From Paramecium tetraurelia (Eukaryota > Ciliophora > Oligohymenophorea > Peniculida > Parameciidae), in contig NW_001799636.1 of the NCBI RefSeq assembly GCF_000165425.1, positions 248,001-312,000 of the forward strand: 64,000 nucleotides of DNA. The letters run 5' to 3'. This document shows, in pieces, positions 34,541 to 45,865 of this stretch. The notes beneath the pieces were generated by a model. The model had not been told where the DNA came from, did not search any database, and saw nothing but the letters and a program-made list of their open reading frames with translations. Within the stretch, counting starts at the first letter, position 1; each line of letters opens with the position of its first letter. A program made the position numbers and the translations under genes.

Positions 34541-35016
34541 AAGAAAACGTATAAATGAATAGAAATGGAAAATTCCTAAAATCCATTCTTAAAAATTGAA
34601 TTTTGTTTGAATCAAAATTTGAAATGCCTCAAAAATAAAAAATTGAGTTTTCGTTATTAAAATTTATAATTTTTTTTAAAAAATAAACTTTGTTCAGAGA
34701 TTAAAACTCGAGTTTTGAATATTAGAAATGATTATGCGTGATATACAAGTCTTCAGTATATGTGATCTTAATAGAAGTGGAGAGCATATTTTTATACATG
34801 TTATTCCTTTGATTTTGTTTTACTTCCAATTAATAAGCTATCTGATCGAAGATCTTCTTAAAAACAAAAAATTGCCGCATATATCATTTTCATCAAAAAG
34901 TGAATGGTTCCACTATATATTTATGTAAAAGGTTTGAGAATGTTAAACAATTTAATTAGTTCGTTTATAAATATATATTAAATTCATAAGAACCATAATA
35001 TATGTTAATATTAATT
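34541..35016. other. Intergenic stretch
   Basis: A 74-codon open frame from 34728 on the plus strand and another of similar size opposite it both look weak. I support neither. Confidence 0.4.
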
Positions 35017-36099
35017 TCATCTATTTTATGGTGCTCTACAAATAGGGCAACTGGGAACTAAATTGTTTTATCGCTAAGAAATAGAAGAAATTATACATTT
35101 TATTGAAACCAATCTTAAATACATTTGGAATGGAATAGATGCGAAGGATGGCATTATAATTGTTGAAGTCCTTCATTCTCCAACATTGGTTCAAAACATA
35201 TTTAGCATTAGAGTTATTCCTCCCTTCCAAATATGCTGTATCTATGTTGTGGCGCTTCCTGTATTTACTATGGTTAATAAACCTACTCCTCTTCCACTAA
35301 TTCATTATCCAACAACAAGAAGCTATCTAAACCTTCTTAATTCTCGAACAAAGATTAATTTTACATATCTAAAATTTATTATCTCGTTGCTCTCCTTTGG
35401 AGGGCTCTCAATTTATATTCTTATCTGATTCTCCTTGGCAGTTCTATGATGAACCCGAGAGCGACAAACACAAAATCCCAAACTGTCACAAAGAAGAGTA
35501 AAAATACTAGCCAGCTGTTTGAATTTGATTAAAATCGTGATTCAAAGAAGTATGAAGTAATTACTCCAGCCGATAAGACAAGATAGAGGAAATCTTTAGA
35601 TTCGCAACAAAAGTGGTGAAAATCCATTTTAATGCTTGTATAAAGGAGACGCCACGTAGTAGCCTCACCCATGCTTCCTACATAATGGAATAATAATTAT
35701 ACTAGCCTTGATCATTTCCTCTAATTCTTAAAATGTATATTAAACATTTCCTCCCTCACTTTCTTTGATTAAGTAACCCATTGTAAACACGTATTCGACT
35801 GAATCCAGATCCTTTAATTGATTGAACAAGACTATTAACATCATAAAGAAACCAATGATGAGTTCCGAAATGTAAATAAGTTGATAGAAGGAATTATGAT
35901 CCAATACAAACATCTTACCACAAAGACATAAACCTACCAAAGAGGAAACTCCAAAAAGAGTGTTCTTAAATCTGAAGTCTTTGATCTAGCGAGCAAAGCT
36001 TACACTTATGTTCATTAAATCAATCTATAATTAATAATTATATTTACTATATTCAAGCAGAATTGGGTGTTCCATAGAAACGATGTACATTGTGTTCAT
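35017..36099 (-). CDS. Multi-pass membrane RING-H2 protein (E3 ubiquitin ligase type)
   Basis: Two introns (25 and 23 nt) give 344 residues. Four hydrophobic segments are seen at about residues 45-65 (LFGVSSLVGLCLCGKMFVL), 70-92 (YISELIIGFFMMLIVLF), 160-180 (FLYLVLSAGVITSYFF) and 195-220 (WLVFLLFFVTVWDFVFVALGF). After a charged linker comes the RING-H2: QCQICFEPM, then LQCHPSHLFHSKCIQDWF and PSCPICRAP, giving Cys2-Cys-His-His-Cys-Cys2 ligands and the Trp contact residue. Such proteins ubiquitinate membrane or ER clients. The frame runs unbroken from the membrane part into the RING. Confidence 0.85.
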
Positions 36100-36179
36100 T
36101 TTGTTAAGAGTTTATTTTTAGTTATAGATGAGATATTAATAAATTAAATAAGACTGCTCACAATATATTAATATAAAAA

Positions 36180-36794
36180 ATGAATTAATTGGTACCAATT
36201 GATTCAACCTTGTAAGCCAATTTGGAACGCCTTAGTTATTTGATGGCCCAGAAGAAGGAGAAGAAACCTGACTTCAGAGATCAATTTCAAACTCATTCAA
36301 ACGCCAAGAAAATATTCGTTAATTTGAGAGCATTTGTCAAGCAGCCCCAACCTCCCTCCCCTCCTTCTTAGAACCATAAAAAAGAGCACAAGATTCCTTC
36401 ATAAACCATCACTACGCAGACTTAGACTCCCAAAACTCCCACTTATAGATAATAGTTCATACGACCATAGTCATTAGCCTAACTAGAACCCTGCTTGAAG
36501 AGGCAAGAAATCTCTGCGAGCAATATCATGAGTGAGAGAACTAATACTAAGGCTTGTTACAAGAATTGGGTGGGTTTGTCAGTAATAGAAAGGAATGATA
36601 TATTTCTAAAGAAAAAACAATCAAAATTGTAGAAAATGAGAGAGGAGAAAGACGAAAAGGAACTTAGCAAATGCACCTTTACTCCCCACTTCTACAATCA
36701 AATTCTTATTGAGAGACCATCCTCATGCTTTCAAAATAAATCTTATTAGGATATTCACAAATTACGAAAGAATCAAAATGAAAAATTATATTGA
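36180..36794 (+). CDS. Basic Pro/Gln-rich protein with helical C-terminal motif
   Basis: A single exon codes for 204 residues. The N-terminal half is basic with a Pro/Ser/Thr/Gln linker (QPQPPSPPSQNHKKEHK). The C-terminal part, WVGLSVIERNDIFLKKKQSK followed by KMREEKDEKELSKCTFTPHF, follows a pattern frequent in ciliate proteins: W or hydrophobic, ERN.FL..K, charged helix, then CTF.P. I know the pattern but cannot name the function; a ciliary or cytoskeletal role is a guess. It is divergent from the RING gene, with 80 bp between starts. Confidence 0.65.
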
Positions 36795-36895
36795 TCAAAC
36801 TATTTCCACTTTTTATTAAATACATAATAATGAGTCAGTCATCCTATCCAAAACCTTACAAATTTAATTTAATATTAATATATATTAATCGATTT

Positions 36896-39809
36896 TCAAA
36901 TTAACCATATCTACTTTGAATGTTCAGAAGAACCAACCACTGACTGTCTCATAGGAAACTTTATGCGTCCTTAATGTTGTTTAAACTAAACATCAACTAT
37001 TGATTAATACTTGTCTCGATTATTTTATTTCGACCAAAGTAGTATAAGGGAGAAATTGCTTCAATCTTTCTGGCTTCACCTCCAGTTTAAAACGATTAAT
37101 ATCTTCCATATTGATTGCATAATAATCTATGTATTCCTCAAACACATTAACACTATTTATATATTTAAGAGGATTACTCATATTCAGTGTCTATTTTGGG
37201 TTTGATTTATGCCCCATTATAGTATCTCTATACTTCTTTTAAGACTACAGACAAATTATTGTGAGTACTATAGATTTCAAAATCATAGCCAAATTCAAAA
37301 TGATCAATTAGGGAGTAATTTTGTTAGCTTTTATTTGAAATAAAGAGATTCTCTTGATTTTGATTTTCCTTTTAAACTTGATATTCTAATATGATCTCAT
37401 CTAATTTCTATTGGATTGTCTCGGAATCACTTTGTTCGTCTGAACTTTAGTTTTCATTAATTTTGGTATGACTGATACTGCTGCTTTACAAATTTAAAGA
37501 GGGCGTTGAAGATTAGATTAATTACGAAATAGATTTAGTAAGATTAAAAAGATCATTTTGTTTTTGAGTTATCATTTAGACTTGACTCAATTATGCACGC
37601 ATGACCTTTTATATTTCTCTTCTCCTGTTTCGATCCTCTTTAAATTTGGACTTGATTTTAAAGGGTTGAGGAATATTTTTGAATAGGATTGTTTTATTTT
37701 GTGCATCTTCTAGATTACATTCTTCAACAATATATCCAGTCATCGGAATGACAGTTTATATACTCAGAGCCTCTTTCTTAATAAGATACTAGTGTTTAAT
37801 GGCATTAAAATGTATCCTATCCTTTCTAACATACTCTTTCATGATTTATCTAATGCACCTGTTCTTTGTTTTATTATACACATAAAGATCCACATTGAAA
37901 TGTAATTGAGGACAATCTCTAACTACATGTCCTGGTAATTCACAAGCAAAACAATGTATTGAGAGTACAGAAAATTGACGTTTATTAACTTCCTCTTAAA
38001 TTGAGTAGAACTTCTCAAAATCTTTAGGATACTTTTGTAAAATCTACAAAAAACTCTCTCTTTTCAGCACAAACAAATCGCTGAACCCTTCACTCTTGGC
38101 AGAGGCAGTTCGACCTACATTTCCAAAGAAATTGATCTCACCAAAGATTTATTTATTAGTTAATTTAGCTGCTACTTGTCTAGTCTTAGGCAATACAATA
38201 TTAATCAACCCATCTTGAATGAAATAAAGATGCTCCGAATTTTTGGGATTGTCTTCAATAATGATGTATTCATCTGGTTGTGCTGTTTATTCAAATAAGA
38301 TTTGAGTAATATCTAAGAGGAGGACACGAGAGAAGGTTTTACAGAAATTTGTATAAGTGGCTAGAATGTTGCCATTAACATGAACAGTCAATAACTACTT
38401 CAGTTCCTAGGATAGATTCACAGTGATTGCATCTAATTTAATAAGTCTACTTGAATCCCAAATATACTATAAGTACTTTCTCACTCTCTATTGAAGATGT
38501 TTTGGGATCTTTACTTTCTGCATGTAATTGTTGATTTCTGCAATATTCTTTTTTTACTGATCTTTTTTTTAACTCATCTATTACATGGTATTTCCTATAG
38601 AATTCATAGTAAATGACAACACTCCACAGGCTACCAATAAGAAGAATATTCCACATAATCGTTCTATCGTTGTTTAAGGCGAGATGTCTCCATAACCAAC
38701 AGTAATCATAGTAGTGACAGCCCAATAGATTGATGTTACGTACCTCACTTCAACTGGAGAGTCATAAATACCTGCTACAACTAACCAATTATGGTTAGGA
38801 TCTTCATTCATTCCCACAAAATGAAATATGCACCCTAGCCAATGTGACCAAAATAATACAAAGAAGCTCAATTTAAGAAAACTGGCTATTGTATTAATGG
38901 TGGAATAGGTTTGAAGTTGTTCTTCAATTTTATCGAAAATCACCTTTAATTTAGCTAATCTAAGTAATCTAATAATCTTGATAAATCTAAAGAATTTTAA
39001 AAGTCTCAAAATTTAAGCACTTTATTATAATGTCTTTGATTGGCCAGCACTGTTACTACTCTAATCGGTTTCATCGGCATCTGATAGCAATATCGATTCT
39101 ATGATCTAATTATGATTGTGTCTTATAATATACCATGTCGTAGGGGAAGGAGGCAATTAAATCTAGCCAAAACCACAATTTCATATATTGTTTAAATATT
39201 ACTGAGTATTAAAAATTGATGGTCCCTTTGATCCAGACGGCTGTATTGAAGGTAACTGCGATGTCAACCAAGAAGATAGTTGTTATAAATGTGCTTAATT
39301 CGCTGCTTATTTCGAAGTCAAAGCTAATTCTGAAGGGGATGGACAATATTTCATAGAAAATTAGAAACATGCACAAGAAATCCCAAATGATTTTTAGTGT
39401 TCCATCAGGTGAAAACACTATAGATTCTAAGAATGTTAGTTTTTTTTTTGGTTTTGTGATTTGCTAAATTTGATTGCTGTTCTTCATGGATGAAAGTGCC
39501 ATAGTAAGAGTCATTTCCTTAGACCGTTCCTTCTTCTCGACACAGTGCTCATTGTCAAAAGGCGTCTTGAAATCATACATTCGTTGTTCCTCTCTTGAAT
39601 GATGCAATGACTTGGGAATAGGAATGAATGGGAATACCTTGTCGTTCAATATGTACTGCTCAGTTTGGAGACAAACAAAGATAGGCTTTACGATCGGATA
39701 TGGACTTGTTAATGTATTCCAATCGTTTCCTTTCTCTTTCACTATGTTTATTAAAGTGTTGTTTTTCTAAAAGGTTGGTCTTTAGAAATTTTTTAACAAT
39801 AATTGACAT
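36896..39809 (-). CDS. Voltage/cyclic-nucleotide-gated K+ channel with CCHC zinc knuckle
   Basis: Four introns (31, 28, 25 and 25 nt) give 934 residues. Six transmembrane segments are visible: S1 (IIWDFLCMFLIFYEILSIPF), S2 (FITTIFLVDIAVTF), S3 (LWFWLDLIASFPYD), S4 with regularly spaced Arg/Lys (LLKFFRFIKIIRLLRLAK), S5 (FLKLSFFVLFWSHWLGCIF), the pore with a TVGYGD filter (38686-38703), and S6 (FFLLVACGVLSFTMNSIG). A C-linker and a cyclic-nucleotide-binding domain follow (DEYIIIEDNP, FIQDGLINIVLP, IFGEINFFG, GRTASAKSEG). Just after it is a CCHC knuckle, CFACELPGHVVRDC (about 37910-37960), then a 280-residue hydrophilic tail. It should conduct K+ across a plasma or ciliary membrane. The start rests on a 31-nt intron right after MSII. 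Confidence 0.88.
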
Positions 39810-39818
39810 TAATTAAAT

Positions 39819-41474
39819 ATGAGAACTGCTCGCATAGCTCAATCTAAGCAACAAGGGAATACTAACAAATTGACTTCCATCAAAAACACTCTCAAGTTTT
39901 AATTCGACGATGAAAACGACAAGAATGTTGATCGCACTACCAGTCCCTCCATAACCATTAAGGATTTGTGCCAAGAAGAAAAAGCCAAAATAGGAGACCT
40001 GATAAGGAGACTGGCCCAAGAACAAGAAGAAAATAAAAAGCTACAAGATCAAATAAGGTAGAAGGAGGAAGAATGCAAAAAGCAAGTAACCAAATACAAA
40101 CAACTTTCTGAATCAGCCAAAAAAGAGTAGAAGCAAACTGAAGATAAATTCAAAGAATCTCTGGAAGTCATCAAGAAGTTGCAATAATAGGAATAATTGA
40201 TCTAAGAATAAATGCTACTTGCGAGAGTGAATAAATTTGATTCATTCACTTAATGCGAGATTGACAATAAAGAAAACAATTCTAAAGTCTCATAGGCATC
40301 AATTACACCTCCAATACCTCCTCAGAAATAATAAAAGAGTGAGATCTTATAATTAAAAGCAGAAATTGAAGAATTCACTAACAGTTTGAAACAGTTTTAG
40401 TTTGAATCTAATCGTTAAGAAAGACAAGAGATTTCTCCCATAAGAAAGGTAATTAAACCTGAAACGAAATATGAAAGATAAGTAGTGATTCCAAGACATT
40501 AGACACCTGTAAATCCACCAAAACCTGATCAAAGGAAACACATAGAAGTGCAAACCATGGATTCAGGAAATCGTGTAAATCCACATTAAAATTCTGCAGA
40601 CAAATAAATATAAACCGAAACCGAAAGCTTTGCTCTTAATTCCCATGCATCCAATTTTTTCAAAAAAGAAAATGAGTAACCTCAAGAAACAATCAAAACT
40701 CTTGGAACTTAAAAAAGTAATTAGACCATGAGATTCTGTGATGAATTTAAGATCTTGGAGAACAAATTAAAATAAAATCAGAATCAATATTATAATTGCA
40801 ATAAAGATCTCTCTGAATCATCCGAGAGTCCCTAAAAGAATCAATATGTGCCAGATGAATCCTCAGACGATGAAGATGAGTATGCAATAGCCTAAGAATT
40901 ACTCAAGCGTAAAAATCAGAGAATATCACAGCAATGCTAGAAGAGGTCATCCATTGGATCTCAAAGAGGACAATAGGTTTCTGATGTTAGTTTGCAAAAA
41001 TAATAATAATTTCAATAGAACCATGGTTATCAATAACAATAATATGCTTAATATCCTTATTATCAACAATTTTAATAGTAGACTCAATCGGCTTAATAGT
41101 AAAACCTGATTTCATCAAATTACTTCAAGACCAATACTCTCAGTTTCAATTTAACAAATTAGGAATACACACCATAACAATCGGTCCAAAAATCTGCTGA
41201 ATAATTTGGATCGAGCGTTATGCAGACTCCTCAACAAAGAGATATGATTTCTCAATAGTTATAATTTTCTCAGCAGGAGGAAGATATTGATTCCGTTATC
41301 ACCAGTCTGAATGGAAGATCTTTCAATAAGCCCAATGTGTTACAACAAGAGCAATATCCCATGATCGAGCAATAATAGGAGTCATATTCTTCGGAGTCTT
41401 CTTTGCCCAGAGAGGAATATCAGAAACTCATTGATAAGTACATGAAGGATAATTAAGATTCTGATGATGATTGA
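39819..41474 (+). CDS. Coiled-coil protein with Gln-rich acidic C terminus
   Basis: A single exon codes for 551 residues. Residues about 45-125 are strong coiled coil (LIRRLAQEQEENKKLQDQIR, EDKFKESLEVIKKLQ). The middle is Lys/Pro/Gln-rich. A Tyr/Gln stretch near residues 400-430 is coded partly by TAA/TAG. The C terminus carries several Ser/Asp/Glu patches (VPDESSDDEDEYA, ESYSSESSLP, DNQDSDDD), likely phosphorylation sites. Its ATG is 9 bp from the start of the divergent K+ channel gene, so the two share almost no intergenic DNA. The function is unknown. Confidence 0.75.
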
Positions 41475-41531
41475 ATAAAATAATAAAATAATAATATCTA
41501 TAAAACAACAATTAATTTATATAAATTTTTA

Positions 41532-43303
41532 ATGAGTAGAAGGCAAAATGCTAATGATGAAAATTTGAGTTGGATTCTGAAATATCCAAACGAATTTTCA
41601 CATGAGGATTTCGAATCTCAACATATGCACATTCTTAAGTAAGAACAATTTGGGTAATTGAAAGAATCAGATGAAATTTTGAACGGATAACTCTATACAT
41701 TTTGGAATGGAACATTGGAATACAGTAAATTTATATTGATGCCAAATTTATTGATCAAGGTAACCATTTAAAATGGTTTGTTATAAATACCACAATCTCA
41801 ATTTAATCAAAATGGAGCTACCTATTATTTATCCTTATCAGAGTGCACAATAACTTAGAAAATGATTTAACACAGATCACAACAAGCCTTCGGTATGCTC
41901 TTAACCAATTCAATTGGCACAACTTACTTGTTCTTTTCAAATTTCGTAACATTCAGAACCTGGTATAAATAGATGAAGCAATTTTGCAAACTCACAGGTT
42001 TCCTGGATAAATACAAATTGGGAGACAAGGTACTTCCTGGATTTTACACATGCACTAAGAAAAAGAAGAAAACACAATATACTGTCCAGATCTATAAGAG
42101 TGACGACTTCGAACAATGTCAGGAATTGGAAGATGCAGTCTATAATGAAATACAGATATTGAGAAGCATTAAGCATCAATCCCTACTGGAACTAAAAAGA
42201 GTTTACTAAAATAATAAATATCTTTTCATTGTCTATGAGTATTATAAAGGCGATACTCTCTTCAACCTATTGAATTCTAATCTCTAATTGCATGAAGTAC
42301 AAATTGCATCTGTAATACCCATTTTAATAATATCCCTAGATCATCTATCAAATACTCCAAGTTGTCAAATTTCTTAATCAGCACCAATTCTACCATGGAA
42401 GCATCAATCCTTAGAATGTTCTGATCAACTCACAACATCAAATGCTGTAAATCACACTCATTAATCTCTCATTCAAAGAGTACAAGGTCAATGACAAATT
42501 AGACTGGATTCTGAATAGAGCAGTCGAGTCTTTCTTGGCTCCTGAGATCTTTGAAGGCATTGCCCCCAACATTTCCACGGATATCTATGCATTAGGATGT
42601 GTACTATACTTCATGACCTATTATGATTCTAAGAAATATGAAGTATCTTAATCCTAAAGTAGTTTTAGATTAAAAATGAAGATAAAGACTTCTATAATGT
42701 TATGGACAACTTCGAAATTCAAAACACTCGTATAGACGAAAGTGAACAACAATTGAAAATTGGGTTCCAATAGAACCAATCCAAGAGTAAGGTTAGTTCT
42801 TCCCAATTGGATCTTCTAAGGAAAATGCTGCAAACTGATGCAAGTAAGTGTTTTATAAAATGAGGTAAAAGATTGACAATAAAAGAAGCTACTAAACATC
42901 ATTGGTTTGTAAATGTGAAAAGTAAAATCAAATCCTTGAAAGTGGAAAGGAAAAGAAAAAAGCCACTTCCAAGTTTAAGAACTATTATTGAGTTACGAGA
43001 AATGAGTGAAATGGATGTTAGAATGACCATTATTCAACAATAACAAAGTGGATTGAATGCCTTACATAGTATGAATTCTAAATTATAATCAACTCCTTCC
43101 AATACTAAACGTACATTAATTTACACTTAACAACCATCAAAACTAAGTTAATTTGTGGCCAAGAATGAATTCGATGATGATTATGAAAGTAATTATCCTA
43201 TTGTTAACATTCAGTCCCTGATGAAGAACTTTATTTGGAAGTCCCTGTTATTAATCGTAAAAGAGAACCTAAAAAGAGACCGTCCAATATCATTCTGCTC
43301 TGA
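41532..43303 (+). CDS. PH-like domain plus pseudokinase
   Basis: Four introns (28, 26, 21 and 26 nt) give 556 residues. Residues about 45-145 look like a PH domain (EILNGQLYTFWNG, YYLSLSECTITQKM, FLFSNFVTFRTWYKQM). The kinase fold follows: KLGDKVLPGFYTCTKKKKK (degenerate P-loop), YTVQIYKS with the strand-3 position no longer Lys, EIQILRSIKHQSLLEL, FIVYEYYKGDTLFNLL, YHGSINPQNVLIN in place of HRDLKPxN, ITLINLSFK in place of DFG, SFLAPEIFEG (APE kept), STDIYALGCVLYFM, and RLTIKEATKHHWF. Key Lys and both Asp are lost, so it should bind rather than phosphorylate. Homologues with PH plus active kinase are common in ciliates. Confidence 0.85.
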
Positions 43304-43903
43304 ACGATTTTAAGACTATTTAAATTAATTTAGAATCAATTATTATTCCAAAAAGAATTATATAAAAATTAGTATTTTGATTGTTAAGGACTTATTTCTC
43401 ACATATATTAGATTTAATTTTTACTTCAATATTTCTGTAGATAGATTTTTATATCTAAGATTTGTGTTGTAATTCAAATTAAAACAACTCAGTAAGTAAG
43501 GTTAATTTCCTATAATATATTAATTCAGGTACTATCAATTGTCCTTCTATCTCATCTTATTCATGATTTTTTGTTTATAACATAAAAATGGTACAACTTT
43601 TTTCGTGGATCTTAATTGATTTATTCTATTATTTCATTATTTTGAACATCAACAAGGAAATTATTTATTTTTCATATCTAAATAAATTCATTTAGTAGGC
43701 TGAAACTAAGTTGCAAGAAAGACTTTTTCTTTTGTGGAATATGGTCAAATAAAAATGAATATGATAAATCTGATTCAAGATTCCTTTGATTAATATGTAT
43801 TTCTATTTCAAGTATGAAGTGAGGAGAATGAAGTCTAGCAGGGTCATATTTATTTTGTAAATAATTTTTTTATTTGATTAATAAATTAAAAACAAAAGGA
43901 ATT
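43304..43903. other. Intergenic stretch with one small candidate frame
   Basis: A 56-codon frame at 43588-43758 starts MVQLFSWILIDLFYYF and ends basic. It could be a tiny membrane protein but has no support beyond being open. The rest is AT-rich without signal. Confidence 0.35.
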
Positions 43904-44732
43904 ATGGAGAATACAAACTATTTAAAACGAAGGTTTAGAAGTAGTGGATCACTCGATATGAGGGATACAATGTCGAGTTCTTAAGGGTTTTTTAGTACAA
44001 ATAAACTATTTGTAAACTAATAAGGATTAAGTTCCAACATTTCCTCATCAACCTTACAACATACGGCTCTCCAATATTCCTTTCCTAGAGCCCATAGATT
44101 TAATTCCCAATCAGAATATAATATTTCAAATTTAGAACTTCCAAGTTAATTGGGAAGCAAAACAACTTCATAAGGATTTGGGGGAAGAATGGAAAACTTC
44201 CAATGGGCATGGCAAGAAACAAACGCAAAGGAAATGCCAAGTCCGGACAGATATGAAGTAAGAGAGATTCCTGGGAAAGATAAATTAAAAAGGTCTTTCG
44301 GAGGCCCCTGGGAATTATACTCCAAAACTTATCTGCCCTATAACAAGTACCAAGCCCCAGAAGTTGCCAAATTTCTTCCTGGTAATTATACATGCCTAAT
44401 AAGAGGTCCCGGAGAATACAGAGTTAGGAAAGATTTGGGTTAACATAGATATAAATTTTTATTGAAAGGAAAGGGCAAGATGATGAATGATAATCCAGAT
44501 AACGGAGTTCCAGGTCCAGAGGCTTACTCTCCTACCACAAAACTAACCTCACCTTCTCGATTCAAAGTAAGATGTGTACCTCATTTATTAGGATATCACT
44601 TAAGGAATAGGTGAAAAAAAAGATCCCTTTCGATCAACTAGTACAACACCAGGTCCTGGTAAATATACAATACCATCCGTGTTCTCGAAAAAACTTAGGG
44701 TAAGAGGAGGGGATAAACGGGCTTTTATATGA
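43904..44732 (+). CDS. SHIPPO-type Pro-Gly-Pro repeat protein
   Basis: One 25-nt intron gives 267 residues. Repeats include SPDRYEVREIPGKDKLKR, FGGPWELYSKTYLPYNKY, RGPGEYRVRKDLGQHRYKF, GVPGPEAYSPTTKL and STTPGPGKYTIPSVFSKK: the PGPxxY core with a following basic stretch. Family members are microtubule-associated proteins of cilia. It is only distantly similar to the member at 6830, so the two are not recent duplicates. Confidence 0.8.
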
Positions 44733-45865
44733 TAATTAATAATAACCTATTTAAAAGAAATTATTTAATAGATATCCCATTCAATTTCATTAAATTATCT
44801 ATTATTTGTTATATATTAAACACTCTTCTAATTTTCAATTATAATTTTATATTTCCATTTGAAATTTTAAAAACACACAAAATAACAAAGCAAAGCAAAG
44901 CAAGGCTATTTGGAACTGCGAAACTAAAATGCTCTGAAGATAATGAGAATTTAATAAATTTCAGAATTGAAATTCTAAGTATAAATACTCGGAATTTGAG
45001 ATATCTTTATATTTCATAAATGACATCATATCTTTTTATTCTTAATAACATTGGCCTTATTAAAAAGGGTTCTAATTATCTGTATAATAAAAGGATATAA
45101 TAGAATTGAACGAAACTTTGATCTGCTTATTTTCAATATTCTATTTATTTAATAAATAAGTCATTTATTTAAACTCAAATAATAAAATGTAATAATTTTA
45201 ATAGAATAAGACGAAATTTCAATTGAAGTCATAAATAGATAGTTAGAGTACAATTTCAAAGAAATCGAGAATCAATTAAATGTATTTATTGAATATTCGA
45301 ATGATTTTAGTACTCCTTTGATAATATAAATAAAATTGATTGATTGATTAATTTTTTATTATTATTTTGTACATTATTTTTATGATTTAAACTCCCAATA
45401 AATTATCTATAAAAATGCTTTATTATGAATACATTTATCTTATATTCCATGATTTTCACTATTATTTGAATAGGAAATACTAACCAATTATAGAGTATGA
45501 TACTATTATCTTTTTCTAAATATGGAATTTATATTATATTCTAAATTTAGTAGCATATATATGCTATCTTCTCTTTGAGAAAATCAAAAACCTAAATAAA
45601 CTATATAATTGGTTTTTATGAAATATATGATTATGGGTTAGGTGACTTAAAATCTTTCAGGACAATAAAATTTAAAAGTATAATTTTGCTCTCATTTTTA
45701 AGCGACTTTTATGAGATTTAATAGTAAAGAGGAATTTAATAACCAATAACGGATTAAAGAATACTTATTTTTAGCTTGTAAGCATGCATGGTAGTATAAA
45801 ATATCATATTATTATAAATTATCTGGGTTTGAACTCTAATAATATAATATTTTTAATCCGTTTTG
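44733..45865. other. AT-rich interval with two long but unconvincing open frames
   Basis: A plus-strand frame at about 44729-45130 (FGTAKLKCSEDNENLINF) and another at about 45022-45345 (ISIEVINRQLEYNFKEIENQ) are free of TGA for roughly 100 codons each. The second has decent protein character and no ATG at its start. They may be fragments of a decayed gene. No intact gene is supported. Confidence 0.35.

Noticed and set aside
34728-34951. Plus-strand frame MIMRDIQVFSICDLN and an antisense frame MKMIYAAIFCF
   Set aside because: The two overlap on opposite strands, neither shows a recognisable domain or intron, and length alone is expected by chance with one stop codon.
35446-35619. 57-residue basic plus-strand protein (MMNPRATNTKSQ)
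   Set aside because: It is antisense to the membrane helices of the RING-H2 gene, whose frame is continuous across this stretch.
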